Source: Nitrospirota bacterium (GTDB taxonomy: Bacteria > JACPQY01). From it: a stretch of 64,000 nucleotides of DNA. The notes beneath the pieces are model-generated. The model made no database searches and was not told the DNA's origin. It saw nothing but the letters and a program-made list of their open reading frames with translations. This document shows positions 8,578 through 19,475 of the stretch, piece after piece. The number at the start of each line of letters is the position of its first letter. The stretch's first letter is position 1. The stretch lies in the NCBI GenBank assembly GCA_016180645.1, contig JACPAV010000024.1, positions 62,001-126,000 of the forward strand, written 5' to 3'. Both the position numbers and the translations under genes were made by a program.

Positions 8578-11500
8578 ATGAACGTTTATCGCGGGGAACC
8601 GGTCATCGCCGGCCTGCATCCATCCGGTCTGTCGATCCTCATTCTTGCTCTGCTACTCGCGCTCCTGTTGGCGGGATGTGAGGGAAAGGGTGGGCGGGTG
8701 TTGGGTCGGGGTCAGGATCGGAGTCCTGGGGCGCCCGCAAAAGGCATCATCTTCAACAAACCTTTCGATGCGGGCCACGTTGTGAAGGACCCTGCCACGG
8801 AACAGGACGTGGTGCGAGACGAGATTCTGGTGACGGTCAAGGAGGGAACGTCTCAAGCTGACGTCGAGTCCCTGGCCAAACGCTTGGGCGGCAAGGTCGT
8901 CGGTTTCAACTCGGTTGCGGGCCTGTACCAGATCCAATTACCTCCGAACGTGACCCCAGCGGAGGGCATACGGCAGATCCAGGCCGATCCGCGTGTCGCC
9001 GGGACGGCGGTCCACCCGGTGTTCACGCTCGATTCGGAGAGAAAGTCCCGTCGTGCCGTCCCGAGGAAATCACCTCACCTCGCGATCCCGGAGGGTGTTG
9101 ATGCGAGACACGTGGTTGTGAAATTTGTTGAAGGCACGGCGGTGCGATTGCGCGAGGGCGATTTTGTGTCCGAGGCGAAGGCCGATCTTGTCCCTCTGGA
9201 AGCGGCTCTGGGGGCATTCTCCGGTATTTCAGCCGAACGACATTTCTCGCAAGATGAGACCGCGATCCAAAAAGAGAGGACCGCCGCCGAATCGTTCTCG
9301 GATCAATCCCTGCCCGACCTCAATCTCTACTACAGCTTCAAGTTGTCCGATTCCGTGGACCCCGAGGCTTTCATCAATGCCCTGAGTGCGCTCGACGTGG
9401 TGGAAGTGGTCTACTTCGAGCCGGTGCCCGAGCCGGCCCACACGACCGGAGACAATCCTCCACAGACCCCTGACTTCTTCCCGAAGCAGGGATACCTGAA
9501 TCCCGCGCCGCAGGGGGTGGATGCGCTCCACGCTTGGACGATCGCAGGTGGCAAAGGCGACGGGATTACGATCTATGACGTGGAGGGGGCGTGGGCCACC
9601 CATCATGAGGACCTGGACGTTCACGAGACGGATATTTTCGGAACGCCGACCACGGATCCGGGCTGGCTCCACCACGGCACGGCCGTTCACGGCGAGATGG
9701 TCGGCTTGGAGAACGGGTATGGCATCAAGGGCATCGTGCCGAAAGCGAAGGCCAAGGGAGTCTCGGTCTTTGCGTACGGTACGGCGAGTGCGATCAGTCT
9801 GGCCGCGAGCAAGGCGAAACCGGGAGACCTCATCCTGATCGAACTGCACGCCAAAGGTCCCTCAAGCGGTCAAACGTGCACGTGCAATTGCGGTCAGTTT
9901 GAGCTCATCGCGATGGAGTACTGGCAGGCGACGTTCGACGCGATTCAGGTGGCGGTGGCAAAGGGTGTGGTGGTGGTTGAAGCGGCAGGGAATGGGTCGA
10001 TGAATCTGGACAACCCCATCTATGGCGGCGCCTTCGACCGGGCGAAGCGGGACTCGGGTGCGATCCTTGTGGGCGCGGGCGACAACGTGGCCCACGCGCC
10101 GGAATGCTGGACCAACCACGGTTCGAGGGTGGACGTGCAGGGGTGGGGACGATACGTGTTCACCACCGGTTATGGGGATGCGTTTGGCGGAGATTCGAGC
10201 CAGCTCTACACGAACAGTTTCGGGGGTACATCGAGCGCGTCGCCGATTGTTACCGGCTCGGCCGCGGCCTTGGAGGGCATCTTCCAGCAGAAGAAGGGAA
10301 CCGCCCTTCTGCCGGCGGATCTCCGGAAGATTCTGGTGGAAACGGGAACCCCGCAATCCACGAGTGCGAAAAACATCGGCCCGTTGCCCAACCTCAAAGC
10401 GGCTGCGGCGAAATTGGACGGCGGCCAGGGCTGCTCGCCGGGGGCGTTCCCCAACGACCCGAATTTCCAGAATTGCGATCCCCAGGATGATTGGGGCTAC
10501 ACGAAAATCGACGCTATCGCGGCGTGGAAGACGCCGGCAAAATCGTCAGACATCGCCGTGGCCATTCTGGACACGGGCGTGCAGTCCACCCACCCGGAAT
10601 TCCAAGGGCGGATGCTGAAAGGGAAAAACTTCGTGACGGGAGGCGACCATACCGAGGATGGTCACGGCCACGGAACGCACGTGGCGGGCACGGCGGCGGC
10701 GAAGGGACACAACGCGCTCGGTATGGCAGGGGGTTGTTGGGACTGCAAGATCCTCCCGGTTAAGGTTCTGGGCGATACGGGGAGCGGGAGCTATATCGGC
10801 ATCCTGAATGGGATCACGTATGCCGCGGATGCCGGCGCCCGGGTCATCAACATGAGCCTCGGCGGGGGACGGTCAGATGACGTTTACAACGCTTTCGTGA
10901 AGGTGATCGACGATGCGCGGAACAAGGGAGCCGTTGTGATTGTGGCGGCGGGGAACAACGCGGGAGATGCCTCACTAAAGGTACCCGCGGCGGTGCCTTC
11001 GGCTGTTACGGTCGCCGCGACCGGTCCGGATGACACCCGGGCATACTTTTCAAATTATGGGTCCGTGGTGGACCTCGCCGCGCCGGGTGTGAATATCTGG
11101 GCGACCGTTCCGACGAACGGGTACCGGTACATGAGCGGCACTTCGATGGCAACGCCGATGGTAAGCGGGGTGGTTGGCTGCATCGCGAGCCGCAATCCGC
11201 AGCTCACGGTGGAGGAAATCGAATCGATCCTGGTTTCCACGGCGGACAAGATCGCGACGGACAAACCCGTGGGTGCGGGGCGGATCAATCTGGGTCGGGC
11301 GTGCGCTTTCAATCCGAACCATCCGCCCGTGGTGACCGTGAAGGCCGATCCGGCCTCCGCCAAACCAGGCGCGACCTCGCTGCTCACTGCAACCGCAGCG
11401 GATGCGGACGGAGATCCGATGACCTTCGCGTGGTCGGCAAGCGCGGGGACGGTCGTCGGCGCCGGGGCATCCGCGACCTGGACGGCCCCGCAGACGATCG

Positions 11501-14500
11501 GCATTCAGACGGCTAAGGTGACCGTGAGCGACGGGAACTACAGTGTGCCGGCAGAGGTGTCGATCTCCGTCCTGACAGGGGAGGTCTTTAACCTGGTCAT
11601 CCGGCCGGGCTTCGCGAAATTGGCCAAGGGGGCCTCCCAGCAGTTCTCCGCGGAGATTTCCGATGAGGTGGGCCGGCGAGTGACGGACTCGGTGCAATGG
11701 AGCGTGGACGGGATCGCGGGGACGGTCGATCCCAACGGTCTCTTCGCAGCGACCCAGGCGGGCGAGGGACATGTTAAAGCGACGTACCAGGGCCATTTCA
11801 ACACGGCGAAAGTGAGCGTGAACCATCAGCTGCCGACGTGTTCAGCCTCGGCACAGCCGCTCAAAGGCCACGTGCCCCTCACGGTCAACTTCTCCGCCAT
11901 TTCCTCCGACCCCGATGGGAAGATCGTTTCCACGATCTGGTTGTTTGGAGACGGGGGAACGACGACGACCCCTGCCGCGACCCACACCTACGCGACTTTC
12001 GGGAACTACACGGCAACCTTCACGGCGACGGATGATGACCAGGGGACCTGCGTGAAGGAGATGGCGATTGTGGTCGAGCCGCCCAATCGAGCGCCCACGT
12101 GCGAAGCCTTGGCGACCCCGCAGAAGGGCAAGGCGCCGCTCACCGTCAGTTTCGCGACCGTCGCCAAGGACGTTGACGGCACCCTTGTTTCGTATGCATG
12201 GTCGTTCGCCGATGGCGGTTCCTCGGCCCTCGCGCATCCCAAGCACGTGTACACCGGTCAGGGGTCCTACAAGGCTATTGTGACGGTGAAGGATGATGAC
12301 GGTACCGTGTGCGTCGATGATGTTCTGGTCAACGTCGATCCCCCGAACACACCCCCGGCGGTATCCGCAAGGATCGAACCTGGCTCCGGGGATGAACCTC
12401 TGGCGGCGAAGCTTACCGCCACGGCATCCGATCTTGACGGGACGATTTCCTCGTATGCCTGGAATACAGGTGACGGCGGCACTTTCTCCCAATCCTCGTT
12501 TTCGTACACCTACAAGCGGGACGGCATCTTCACAGCGAAGGTGACCGTAACCGACAATGACGGCGCGACTGCGAGCGCAGCCGTTCAGGTAACCGTCCAC
12601 CAAGTCATTAAGCCGCCCACGTGCACGGCCACGGCCAGTCCTACGAATGGAAAGGGGCCGCTGGCTGTCGGCTTCAACGGGAGCGCGACCGACCCGGATG
12701 GCTCGATCCAATCGACGGTCTGGACGTTCGGCGACGGCGCCTCCGCAAATTCCCCCGCGATCCAACACATCTACCATAAGGAGGGGGCGTTCACGGCGCT
12801 GTTCCGAGCGACGGACAACGACGGAGCCTCCTGTGAGAAGTCTTTTCCGGTCAACGTCCATGCCCCCAACATCGGCCCACAGGCTTTCGCTTCGGCCGAT
12901 CCGTACGAAGGTACCGCGCCCCTGTTCGTAAACTTCGTGGGCTTCGGCGTGGACCCGGATGGAACCATCATGGCGTTCCACTGGGACTTCGGCGACGGCA
13001 CAACGAGCGCCCTCCAGAACCCGAACCACGTCTACAACCAGTGCGGCTCATACACGGCCAAGCTGACGGTGACGGATAACGACGGCGCGACGGGCTCCAC
13101 GTCGCTCAAGAATGCGGTCCAGTGCTCCTCCAACGCCACGGCCTCCGACTGGCCGATGTTCCAGCACGATGCCTTCCAGACCGGGCGGGCGGTTGCCTCG
13201 ATCACGCTCCCGCTCGCGAAGCGGTGGGTCTTCAGCGTGCCGGTCCCGACGTCCATTTCGCCCACGGAGTGGACGGCGCAGATTCTCTCGCCGTCGGCGG
13301 CGGAGAAGAAGGTCTTCATCGCTTCCAAGATGGGGCTGCACGCGCTGGATACAAACACAGGCAAGAGCCTGTGGCACTTCCCGGTGAAGGACAACGCAGA
13401 CGATCCGACGCCGGCCTACGGCGATGGTCGCGTCTACTTCACCGATGGGAAACGGCTCTACGCCGTGAGTTCCGCGGATGGATCGATCGCATGGACCAGC
13501 GTCCTTGGGACCTGCACGGAATCGACGTCTCCCGTGTTCGAGTCGGGCGTGGTCTACATCGCCTCATGCGAGGGAACGGTCTTCGCCTTCGACGCGAAGA
13601 CCGGCGCCAAGATTTGGACCTTTGTGACGCCGGACGGCTCTCATTTCATGACACCCTGGGCGGCCCCGATGGTGGCATCCGGTCGCGTGTTCGCCGTCAC
13701 CATGGGGATCGCGGGCAGTTCCGGCTCGGGCTATGTCAACAGCCGTCTCCACGTGATCGACGCCAAGACGGGCAAGTCCGTCAAATTCAAAAACATCGGA
13801 GACTCTTTCTGGGCGAGCGCGTCGTTCGAGAACGGGATGCTCTACCTGGCGAACATGGACGGCAAACTTTACGCCGTTGATCTCCAAACGCTCGACGTGG
13901 TGTGGCAGACGCTTCTTGGGGGGCAGCTCCAGACCTCCCCGGCGATCACGGAAAAGAGGGTCTTCGTCGCATCCACCGACCACTTCGTGTACGCGGTGGA
14001 CAAGGCCAGCGGCAAGGTGGCCTGGAAAAAGGACCTCAAGGGCCAAATCCGCTCGTCCATCGCCGCGGCAAGCCAAATGCTGTTCGTCGGCTCGTCGGAC
14101 AACAGCCTATACGTCCTTCAACAAGATTCCGGCGACGTTCTCTACACCCATGCGACGGGCGGCATGATCTGGTCGTCACCGGCCATCGCGGAGAACATGA
14201 TCTTCATTGGGTCGGAGGACGGCAAGGTCTACGCGTTCGGCACGGGCGGAGCGACGGTCGCCCGCGTCTGGCCGATGTTCCGCCATGATCCGCGTCACAG
14301 CGGCGCATCCCAGTTCGAGGCGTCGCACCTGCCGAGGGTCCGCTGGGCCTTGGACGCGGGAAATTGGGTCCACAACTCCGTGAGCCTTGCGGACGATGGC
14401 ACGGCCTACTTTGTCAATTTCTCGGGCGTGCTCAAGGCGGTTGCCCCCGATGGAAAGGTCAAGTGGGAGAACAACACGATCGGCGATACCCACGCTTCGC

Positions 14501-17500
14501 CGACGATTGCAGCGGACGGCACGATCTACGTCACGGGCCGCGACAACGGAAACCTGTTCGCCTTCAGTGCTGACGGCTCGCTCAGGTGGAAATTGGGCCT
14601 GGGGGATCCGTACTTGGAGTCCTCGCCCGTCATCCTCTCCGACGGAACGCTGGTGTTTGGCGGCTCGATGAGCGCCGTGTACGCCGTCTTCCCGGATGGA
14701 AAACTTCGATGGAAGTTCACACCGCAGGGGGTGACCGCCGTGCCGTCCCCTACCTCGCTCACGGAATCGGCGCGCCTATCCGGAACCGAACCGGCCGCCG
14801 CAACCGACAGCTTCTACTCCTCGCCCGCCCTGGACGATCAGGACCGGATCTATATCGGCGGGTTTGGCGGCACCCTGTACGCGCTCTCGCCGGCCGGGGA
14901 CCTTCTTTGGAGCTATGGCGCCGGTGCTCCGATCGTCGGTTCGCCGACCGTTACCCCAGACGGGCGCGTGGCCGTCATCTCCACCAAGGCCGTCTCCACC
15001 GATGTAAATCGGCTTCATGTCGTAGACCTCAACGGGAAGCAGGTCTGGAAGAAGGATCTCGGCGGCGTCAAAACCAACGAATCGGTTCCGGCGGTGGACG
15101 CACAGGGGCGCATCGTTGTGAACGACAACAACGCACTCCTGGCCCTGGACGCGTCCGGCAGGGAGATTTTCAGATTTGATCCTGGCACGTCCTGTGATTC
15201 AGACACGGCGGTCGCCTCGCCCACGATGACGTCGGACGGCCGCATCCTATTCAAGACGCGTGCCTGCGGAAGCACGCGGAATCTGTACGCGATCAAGCCG
15301 GACGGCATCGTCGAATGGCAGTTGCCGGTGGAGGAAGACTTCGCCTATCGCAGGTGGGACTCGTCTCCGTCCGTAGGCGAGGACGGCACGATCTACCTCG
15401 TGGGCGGAATGACACTTGTCGCGATCTACGGCACGGGCACGAACCAAGCGCCGACCTGTGCGGCCACGGCCGATCCGACGAGCGGCGTGGAGCCTCTCGA
15501 TGTGAAATTTGCGGCGACGGCTTCCGATCCTGAGAAGGACCCGCTTACGTACGCGTGGGACTATGGCGATGGCTCGACGGGAGCCGGCGCACAGGCAGCG
15601 CACAAGTTTGCGGCGGTCGGCACGTACGCAGCGGTCCTCACCGTCACCGACGCCCTCGGCGCGAAGTGCCAGGGCAGCGTCCAGATCACGGTAAACCCGA
15701 ACCGCGCGCCGGTCTGCGCAGCCTCCGCTACGCCGACCACCGGGGCCGTGCCTCTGGCCGCGTCGTTCCTCGGTTCCGCAACCGACCCGGATGGCGGAAC
15801 GCTCACCTATGCCTGGACCTTCGGCGACGGCTCCTCCGCGAACCTCGGTCAGACGCAGCACACCTACGCGGCCGTCGGTTTGTACAACGCGCAGTTCAAG
15901 GCGACCGATCCCCAAGGCGCCTCGTGCTCGAATACGGTGGCGATCGCCGCGAATCCGAATCGAAACCCCGTCTGCTCGGCGTCGGCGACTCCGCTCGCGG
16001 GCATTGCGCCGCTCTCTGTGGCGTTCAGCGGAACGGCCTCAGATGCCGATGGCGTGATCAAGGCCGTCCTGTGGACATTCGGTGATGGCTCAAGCTCAGG
16101 ATCGGCCCAATCGACGCACGCCTACTCGGTCCATGGCGCGTACACGGCCGAATTCCGGGCCGATGACGACAAAGGTGGCGTCTGCCATTCGACCGTGGGG
16201 ATTCAAGTCGACAAGCCCCCGAACAAGCCGCCGACGTGCTCGCTCTCGGTTTCACCCCAGAGAGGGAAATCTCCTCTGGCGGCCCAGTTCGCCTCCGCGG
16301 CGGCCGATACGGATGGTTCCATCGTGAGTTACGAATGGACATTTGGCGACGGCACGCCGGGATCGAACATCCAGAATCCATCCCACGCCTACATCCTCAT
16401 CGGCACCTTCACCGCCTCGCTGACCGTGCGCGACAATGAGGGCGCCCCGTGCATGGCCACCGGAACGGTGACCGTGCTGCCGCCCAACAAACCGCCTGCG
16501 GTTTCGATCCAGGCGGTACCGGAGAGAGGGCCGGAGCCTCTCTTGGTTCAGTTCAAGACCACCGCCTCCGATCCGGACGGAACAATCGTTTCGTATGCGT
16601 GGACGCTGGGTGACGGCGCAACCTCGACGGGCGTTGAGCCGTCTCACTCCTACCAGAACGACGGCGCCTACACGGCAACCCTCACGGTGAAGGACGACGA
16701 TGGCGCATCCGCCAGCGCGAGCGCCAAGGTCACGGTCGAGAGAGTGCTGATCCCGCCGACGTGTTCGGCTAACGCGACGCCGCTCAAGGGCCACGCGGCG
16801 TTGAACGTTTCCTTCAACGGTTCTGCGACGGATGCCGACGGATCGATTGTCGTGACAGGCTGGACTTTCGGCGATGGGACCAACGCTTTAGGGTCGCAGG
16901 TGAGCCACGTATATCCAGCGCAGGGAACTTACACCGCGGTCTTCAAGGCCACCGACAATGACGGAATGTCCTGCGACAAGATGCTGACGATCCTCGTCGA
17001 ACCGCCGAACAAGCCGCCGGTGGCGGTCATCTTCGCCGATCCCGTTAAAGGTTTCGCGCCGCTCGACGTGGGGTTCAAGGGTGATTCGAGCTTCGACACG
17101 GACGGAACGGTGGCCGCGTACGCCTGGGACTTTGCCGATGGAGCGACGGCCGCAACCGCGAAGGGTCCGCACTCGTTCACGAAAGATGGAGTCTTCAACG
17201 TGAAGCTCACCGTCACGGACGACGATGGAGCGACCGGCACCAGCACACTCTCCATCGAAGTCCTGGAGGGTGATCCGGGCGACCCCTACGTATGGCCGAT
17301 GTTCGGGGCGAGCGCGGGGCACACGAGCTACTCGCCCGCGATGCTGCCGGCCCACGTTCAGGCGGTGTGGAAGAGCGCGATTGGCAACGGCGGATTCGGA
17401 GGGACGGAGCTGAATGTGAAAGTCCTCGGCCCGGCGGTATCCGATGGGCTTCTGTTCACCACATCTCTGAATGAACTGGTGATGCAAGATGCCCTGACGG

Positions 17501-19443
17501 GCAAGGACTTCTACCGAAAGAGCGTTCCATACGCCTCGGACGATCCTACGCCGGCGGTGGCGAACGGCAAGATCGTTTTCACGACGGGCAATGAATTGTA
17601 CGCTTTCGATCTGGCCACGCGAAAGCTCCTCTGGGGACCGGTGAATCTCGCGACGTGCAGCGATTCGACCTCGCCAACCCTCGCGGAGGGGGTGGTCTAC
17701 ATCGCGGGCTGTGACTCGGCCGTGTACGCGTTTGCGCTCGCGGATGGCCGCCTCAAATGGAAGTATTCAGATGCGGAGGGGCAACGGATGAACACGCCCC
17801 AAGGCAGCCCGACCGTGTACAGAGGACTGGTGTACCAGCCAACGCTCGGCATTCCGTCCGGGCAGAACTACGTGAATCCGAAGGTGTTGGTCCTCGATGC
17901 GTCCACCGGAGTCGCGAAGGCAGCTTTTGCGATGGCGGGGTCGGTCTGGTCGGCGCCCTCGGCAAAGTACGACACGCTGTTCGTGGCCGATCAGTCGGGA
18001 GCACTTACGGCCTTCGACGTAAAGTCGCGTGCGACCCGGTGGCAATTTAGGGCGTCGGCCGGCTTTTCCACGTCGCCGTCCGTCGTTCGGGGCAGAGTGG
18101 TCGTGGGAGCGTGGGACAAGAACGTGTACGGCCTTGACGCCTTCAGTGGCCAGTTGCTCTGGCAGGCGGCCACGGACGGCGAGATCCGTTCGAACGCGGC
18201 GGTTACATCGAATGAGGCGGTCATGGTGACGCGACCGGGCACGGTATTTCGCCTGAACATGGCCGACGGCTCGCAGATCGAATCGATCCCCCTTGACGTG
18301 GAAGTCTGGTCTTCGCCTGCCCTGGCCCACTCGATGATCTACATCGGTGCAACCGACGGCAGGGTCTACGCCCTCGGCGATCCCGCGAAACAGACCCTGC
18401 TGGCGAAGACGTGGACGAGCTTCGGCGCCGACAGCCGGCACAGCGGGCTTGCCCCCACGCTGGGGCCGACGACCATCGCGCCGAAGCTCGCGTTCAATTC
18501 CGGGGGCGGCGTGAACGGCAGCCCCGTGTTGGACGATGCGGGCAATATCTACGTGGCCACGGCCTCGGGAGTGCTCTATGGACTGGAGCGGGACGGTACC
18601 GTGCGCTGGACCTACAACACGGGACTGGTGCTTGGAAGCCCGACCGTGGATACCCAGGGCAACGTGTTCGCGGCATCGCAGGGCGGGATCGTTCACAAAT
18701 TCAACGCGCGGGGTCAGTTGCAATGGACCCACTGGGTGGCCAATACCATACAGGCGTCTCCGTGCGTGGGGCCGGATGGATCGGCATACATCGGTGACAA
18801 CGGGGGAAACTTCTTCGGAATTGACCCGACCGGCAGTCGGACATTCAAGATTTCGATCGGGGACGCCATGCGGAACGCGTGCGCCGTGGACGAAGCGGGG
18901 AGCGTCTACGTGGGAGGCGGCGATGCGAGCCTAAGAAAGTTCAGCCCGAGCGGTTCCTTATTGTTTTCGCGCTCCCTCCGGGAAAGGATTCTGTCGACCC
19001 CTGCCATCGCGGAGAATGGGACCATCATCGCGAGTACCTACAACAGCTACACCTACGCCCTTTCAAGTGGCGGCGGCCTGCTGTGGTGGGCGCCGGTGAG
19101 CGGTTCGGTGTCCACTGCCCACGGACGGGTGTACATTCAGTCGTCGGATGGACTCCATGTGTACACGGTGGGCGGTGTGCCCGTTTGGACGTTCGGCGCG
19201 CCTGGGACGTGCTCCGATCCGATCGTTGAAAGTCCGGCAGTGGATATCGACGGGAACGTGTACTTCAAACACCTCGGAAGCGGCTGTGGCGGCAGTGGGA
19301 CGATCTACGCCTTGGATCCTGACGGCAAGCTTCACTGGTCGCAATCGGTTCCCGGCGGCTCGCGTTCATCCCCATCGCTCGGCCGGGGCCGCGCCCTCTA
19401 CATCGGTTCCGGAGCCGGCCTCCACATCTTCGGCTCGGAATAG
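8578..19443 (+). CDS. Giant lipoprotein with two subtilisin domains, 12 PKD domains and four PQQ-like propellers
   Basis: ATG 8578 is chosen over in-frame ATG 8485 because GAGGAGGTG lies 3 nt upstream and the product then starts with a lipoprotein signal (lipobox LLAGC, Cys34). Of 3621 residues: two fervidolysin-like prodomains (about 60-285). S8 peptidase 1 is at about 307-614, with a divergent Asp motif YDVEG, HGTAVHG and GTSSASP. S8 peptidase 2 is at about 634-911 and canonical (LDTGV, HGHGTHVAG, GTSMATP). A PKD-like and a Big-type domain (about 914-1084) follow. Five PKD domains (about 1084-1515) precede PQQ-like propellers 1-2 (1521-2285). Seven PKD domains (2289-2898) precede propellers 3-4 (2904-3621). 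Each propeller pair opens with a WPMF..D..HSG-type motif. The repeated PKD-propeller-propeller block indicates internal duplication. It is predicted to be a cell-surface protease with substrate-binding arms. Confidence 0.9.
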   Translation: MNVYRGEPVIAGLHPSGLSILILALLLALLLAGCEGKGGRVLGRGQDRSPGAPAKGIIFNKPFDAGHVVKDPATEQDVVRDEILVTVKEGTSQADVESLAKRLGGKVVGFNSVAGLYQIQLPPNVTPAEGIRQIQADPRVAGTAVHPVFTLDSERKSRRAVPRKSPHLAIPEGVDARHVVVKFVEGTAVRLREGDFVSEAKADLVPLEAALGAFSGISAERHFSQDETAIQKERTAAESFSDQSLPDLNLYYSFKLSDSVDPEAFINALSALDVVEVVYFEPVPEPAHTTGDNPPQTPDFFPKQGYLNPAPQGVDALHAWTIAGGKGDGITIYDVEGAWATHHEDLDVHETDIFGTPTTDPGWLHHGTAVHGEMVGLENGYGIKGIVPKAKAKGVSVFAYGTASAISLAASKAKPGDLILIELHAKGPSSGQTCTCNCGQFELIAMEYWQATFDAIQVAVAKGVVVVEAAGNGSMNLDNPIYGGAFDRAKRDSGAILVGAGDNVAHAPECWTNHGSRVDVQGWGRYVFTTGYGDAFGGDSSQLYTNSFGGTSSASPIVTGSAAALEGIFQQKKGTALLPADLRKILVETGTPQSTSAKNIGPLPNLKAAAAKLDGGQGCSPGAFPNDPNFQNCDPQDDWGYTKIDAIAAWKTPAKSSDIAVAILDTGVQSTHPEFQGRMLKGKNFVTGGDHTEDGHGHGTHVAGTAAAKGHNALGMAGGCWDCKILPVKVLGDTGSGSYIGILNGITYAADAGARVINMSLGGGRSDDVYNAFVKVIDDARNKGAVVIVAAGNNAGDASLKVPAAVPSAVTVAATGPDDTRAYFSNYGSVVDLAAPGVNIWATVPTNGYRYMSGTSMATPMVSGVVGCIASRNPQLTVEEIESILVSTADKIATDKPVGAGRINLGRACAFNPNHPPVVTVKADPASAKPGATSLLTATAADADGDPMTFAWSASAGTVVGAGASATWTAPQTIGIQTAKVTVSDGNYSVPAEVSISVLTGEVFNLVIRPGFAKLAKGASQQFSAEISDEVGRRVTDSVQWSVDGIAGTVDPNGLFAATQAGEGHVKATYQGHFNTAKVSVNHQLPTCSASAQPLKGHVPLTVNFSAISSDPDGKIVSTIWLFGDGGTTTTPAATHTYATFGNYTATFTATDDDQGTCVKEMAIVVEPPNRAPTCEALATPQKGKAPLTVSFATVAKDVDGTLVSYAWSFADGGSSALAHPKHVYTGQGSYKAIVTVKDDDGTVCVDDVLVNVDPPNTPPAVSARIEPGSGDEPLAAKLTATASDLDGTISSYAWNTGDGGTFSQSSFSYTYKRDGIFTAKVTVTDNDGATASAAVQVTVHQVIKPPTCTATASPTNGKGPLAVGFNGSATDPDGSIQSTVWTFGDGASANSPAIQHIYHKEGAFTALFRATDNDGASCEKSFPVNVHAPNIGPQAFASADPYEGTAPLFVNFVGFGVDPDGTIMAFHWDFGDGTTSALQNPNHVYNQCGSYTAKLTVTDNDGATGSTSLKNAVQCSSNATASDWPMFQHDAFQTGRAVASITLPLAKRWVFSVPVPTSISPTEWTAQILSPSAAEKKVFIASKMGLHALDTNTGKSLWHFPVKDNADDPTPAYGDGRVYFTDGKRLYAVSSADGSIAWTSVLGTCTESTSPVFESGVVYIASCEGTVFAFDAKTGAKIWTFVTPDGSHFMTPWAAPMVASGRVFAVTMGIAGSSGSGYVNSRLHVIDAKTGKSVKFKNIGDSFWASASFENGMLYLANMDGKLYAVDLQTLDVVWQTLLGGQLQTSPAITEKRVFVASTDHFVYAVDKASGKVAWKKDLKGQIRSSIAAASQMLFVGSSDNSLYVLQQDSGDVLYTHATGGMIWSSPAIAENMIFIGSEDGKVYAFGTGGATVARVWPMFRHDPRHSGASQFEASHLPRVRWALDAGNWVHNSVSLADDGTAYFVNFSGVLKAVAPDGKVKWENNTIGDTHASPTIAADGTIYVTGRDNGNLFAFSADGSLRWKLGLGDPYLESSPVILSDGTLVFGGSMSAVYAVFPDGKLRWKFTPQGVTAVPSPTSLTESARLSGTEPAAATDSFYSSPALDDQDRIYIGGFGGTLYALSPAGDLLWSYGAGAPIVGSPTVTPDGRVAVISTKAVSTDVNRLHVVDLNGKQVWKKDLGGVKTNESVPAVDAQGRIVVNDNNALLALDASGREIFRFDPGTSCDSDTAVASPTMTSDGRILFKTRACGSTRNLYAIKPDGIVEWQLPVEEDFAYRRWDSSPSVGEDGTIYLVGGMTLVAIYGTGTNQAPTCAATADPTSGVEPLDVKFAATASDPEKDPLTYAWDYGDGSTGAGAQAAHKFAAVGTYAAVLTVTDALGAKCQGSVQITVNPNRAPVCAASATPTTGAVPLAASFLGSATDPDGGTLTYAWTFGDGSSANLGQTQHTYAAVGLYNAQFKATDPQGASCSNTVAIAANPNRNPVCSASATPLAGIAPLSVAFSGTASDADGVIKAVLWTFGDGSSSGSAQSTHAYSVHGAYTAEFRADDDKGGVCHSTVGIQVDKPPNKPPTCSLSVSPQRGKSPLAAQFASAAADTDGSIVSYEWTFGDGTPGSNIQNPSHAYILIGTFTASLTVRDNEGAPCMATGTVTVLPPNKPPAVSIQAVPERGPEPLLVQFKTTASDPDGTIVSYAWTLGDGATSTGVEPSHSYQNDGAYTATLTVKDDDGASASASAKVTVERVLIPPTCSANATPLKGHAALNVSFNGSATDADGSIVVTGWTFGDGTNALGSQVSHVYPAQGTYTAVFKATDNDGMSCDKMLTILVEPPNKPPVAVIFADPVKGFAPLDVGFKGDSSFDTDGTVAAYAWDFADGATAATAKGPHSFTKDGVFNVKLTVTDDDGATGTSTLSIEVLEGDPGDPYVWPMFGASAGHTSYSPAMLPAHVQAVWKSAIGNGGFGGTELNVKVLGPAVSDGLLFTTSLNELVMQDALTGKDFYRKSVPYASDDPTPAVANGKIVFTTGNELYAFDLATRKLLWGPVNLATCSDSTSPTLAEGVVYIAGCDSAVYAFALADGRLKWKYSDAEGQRMNTPQGSPTVYRGLVYQPTLGIPSGQNYVNPKVLVLDASTGVAKAAFAMAGSVWSAPSAKYDTLFVADQSGALTAFDVKSRATRWQFRASAGFSTSPSVVRGRVVVGAWDKNVYGLDAFSGQLLWQAATDGEIRSNAAVTSNEAVMVTRPGTVFRLNMADGSQIESIPLDVEVWSSPALAHSMIYIGATDGRVYALGDPAKQTLLAKTWTSFGADSRHSGLAPTLGPTTIAPKLAFNSGGGVNGSPVLDDAGNIYVATASGVLYGLERDGTVRWTYNTGLVLGSPTVDTQGNVFAASQGGIVHKFNARGQLQWTHWVANTIQASPCVGPDGSAYIGDNGGNFFGIDPTGSRTFKISIGDAMRNACAVDEAGSVYVGGGDASLRKFSPSGSLLFSRSLRERILSTPAIAENGTIIASTYNSYTYALSSGGGLLWWAPVSGSVSTAHGRVYIQSSDGLHVYTVGGVPVWTFGAPGTCSDPIVESPAVDIDGNVYFKHLGSGCGGSGTIYALDPDGKLHWSQSVPGGSRSSPSLGRGRALYIGSGAGLHIFGSE

Positions 19444-19475
19444 AGGAGGTCGGAGAATCCGCCTCTTGAGGCTGG

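Noticed and set aside
11842-13029. 395-residue minus-strand ORF opposite the PKD array
   Set aside because: It is a repetitive antisense shadow of tandem PKD domains.
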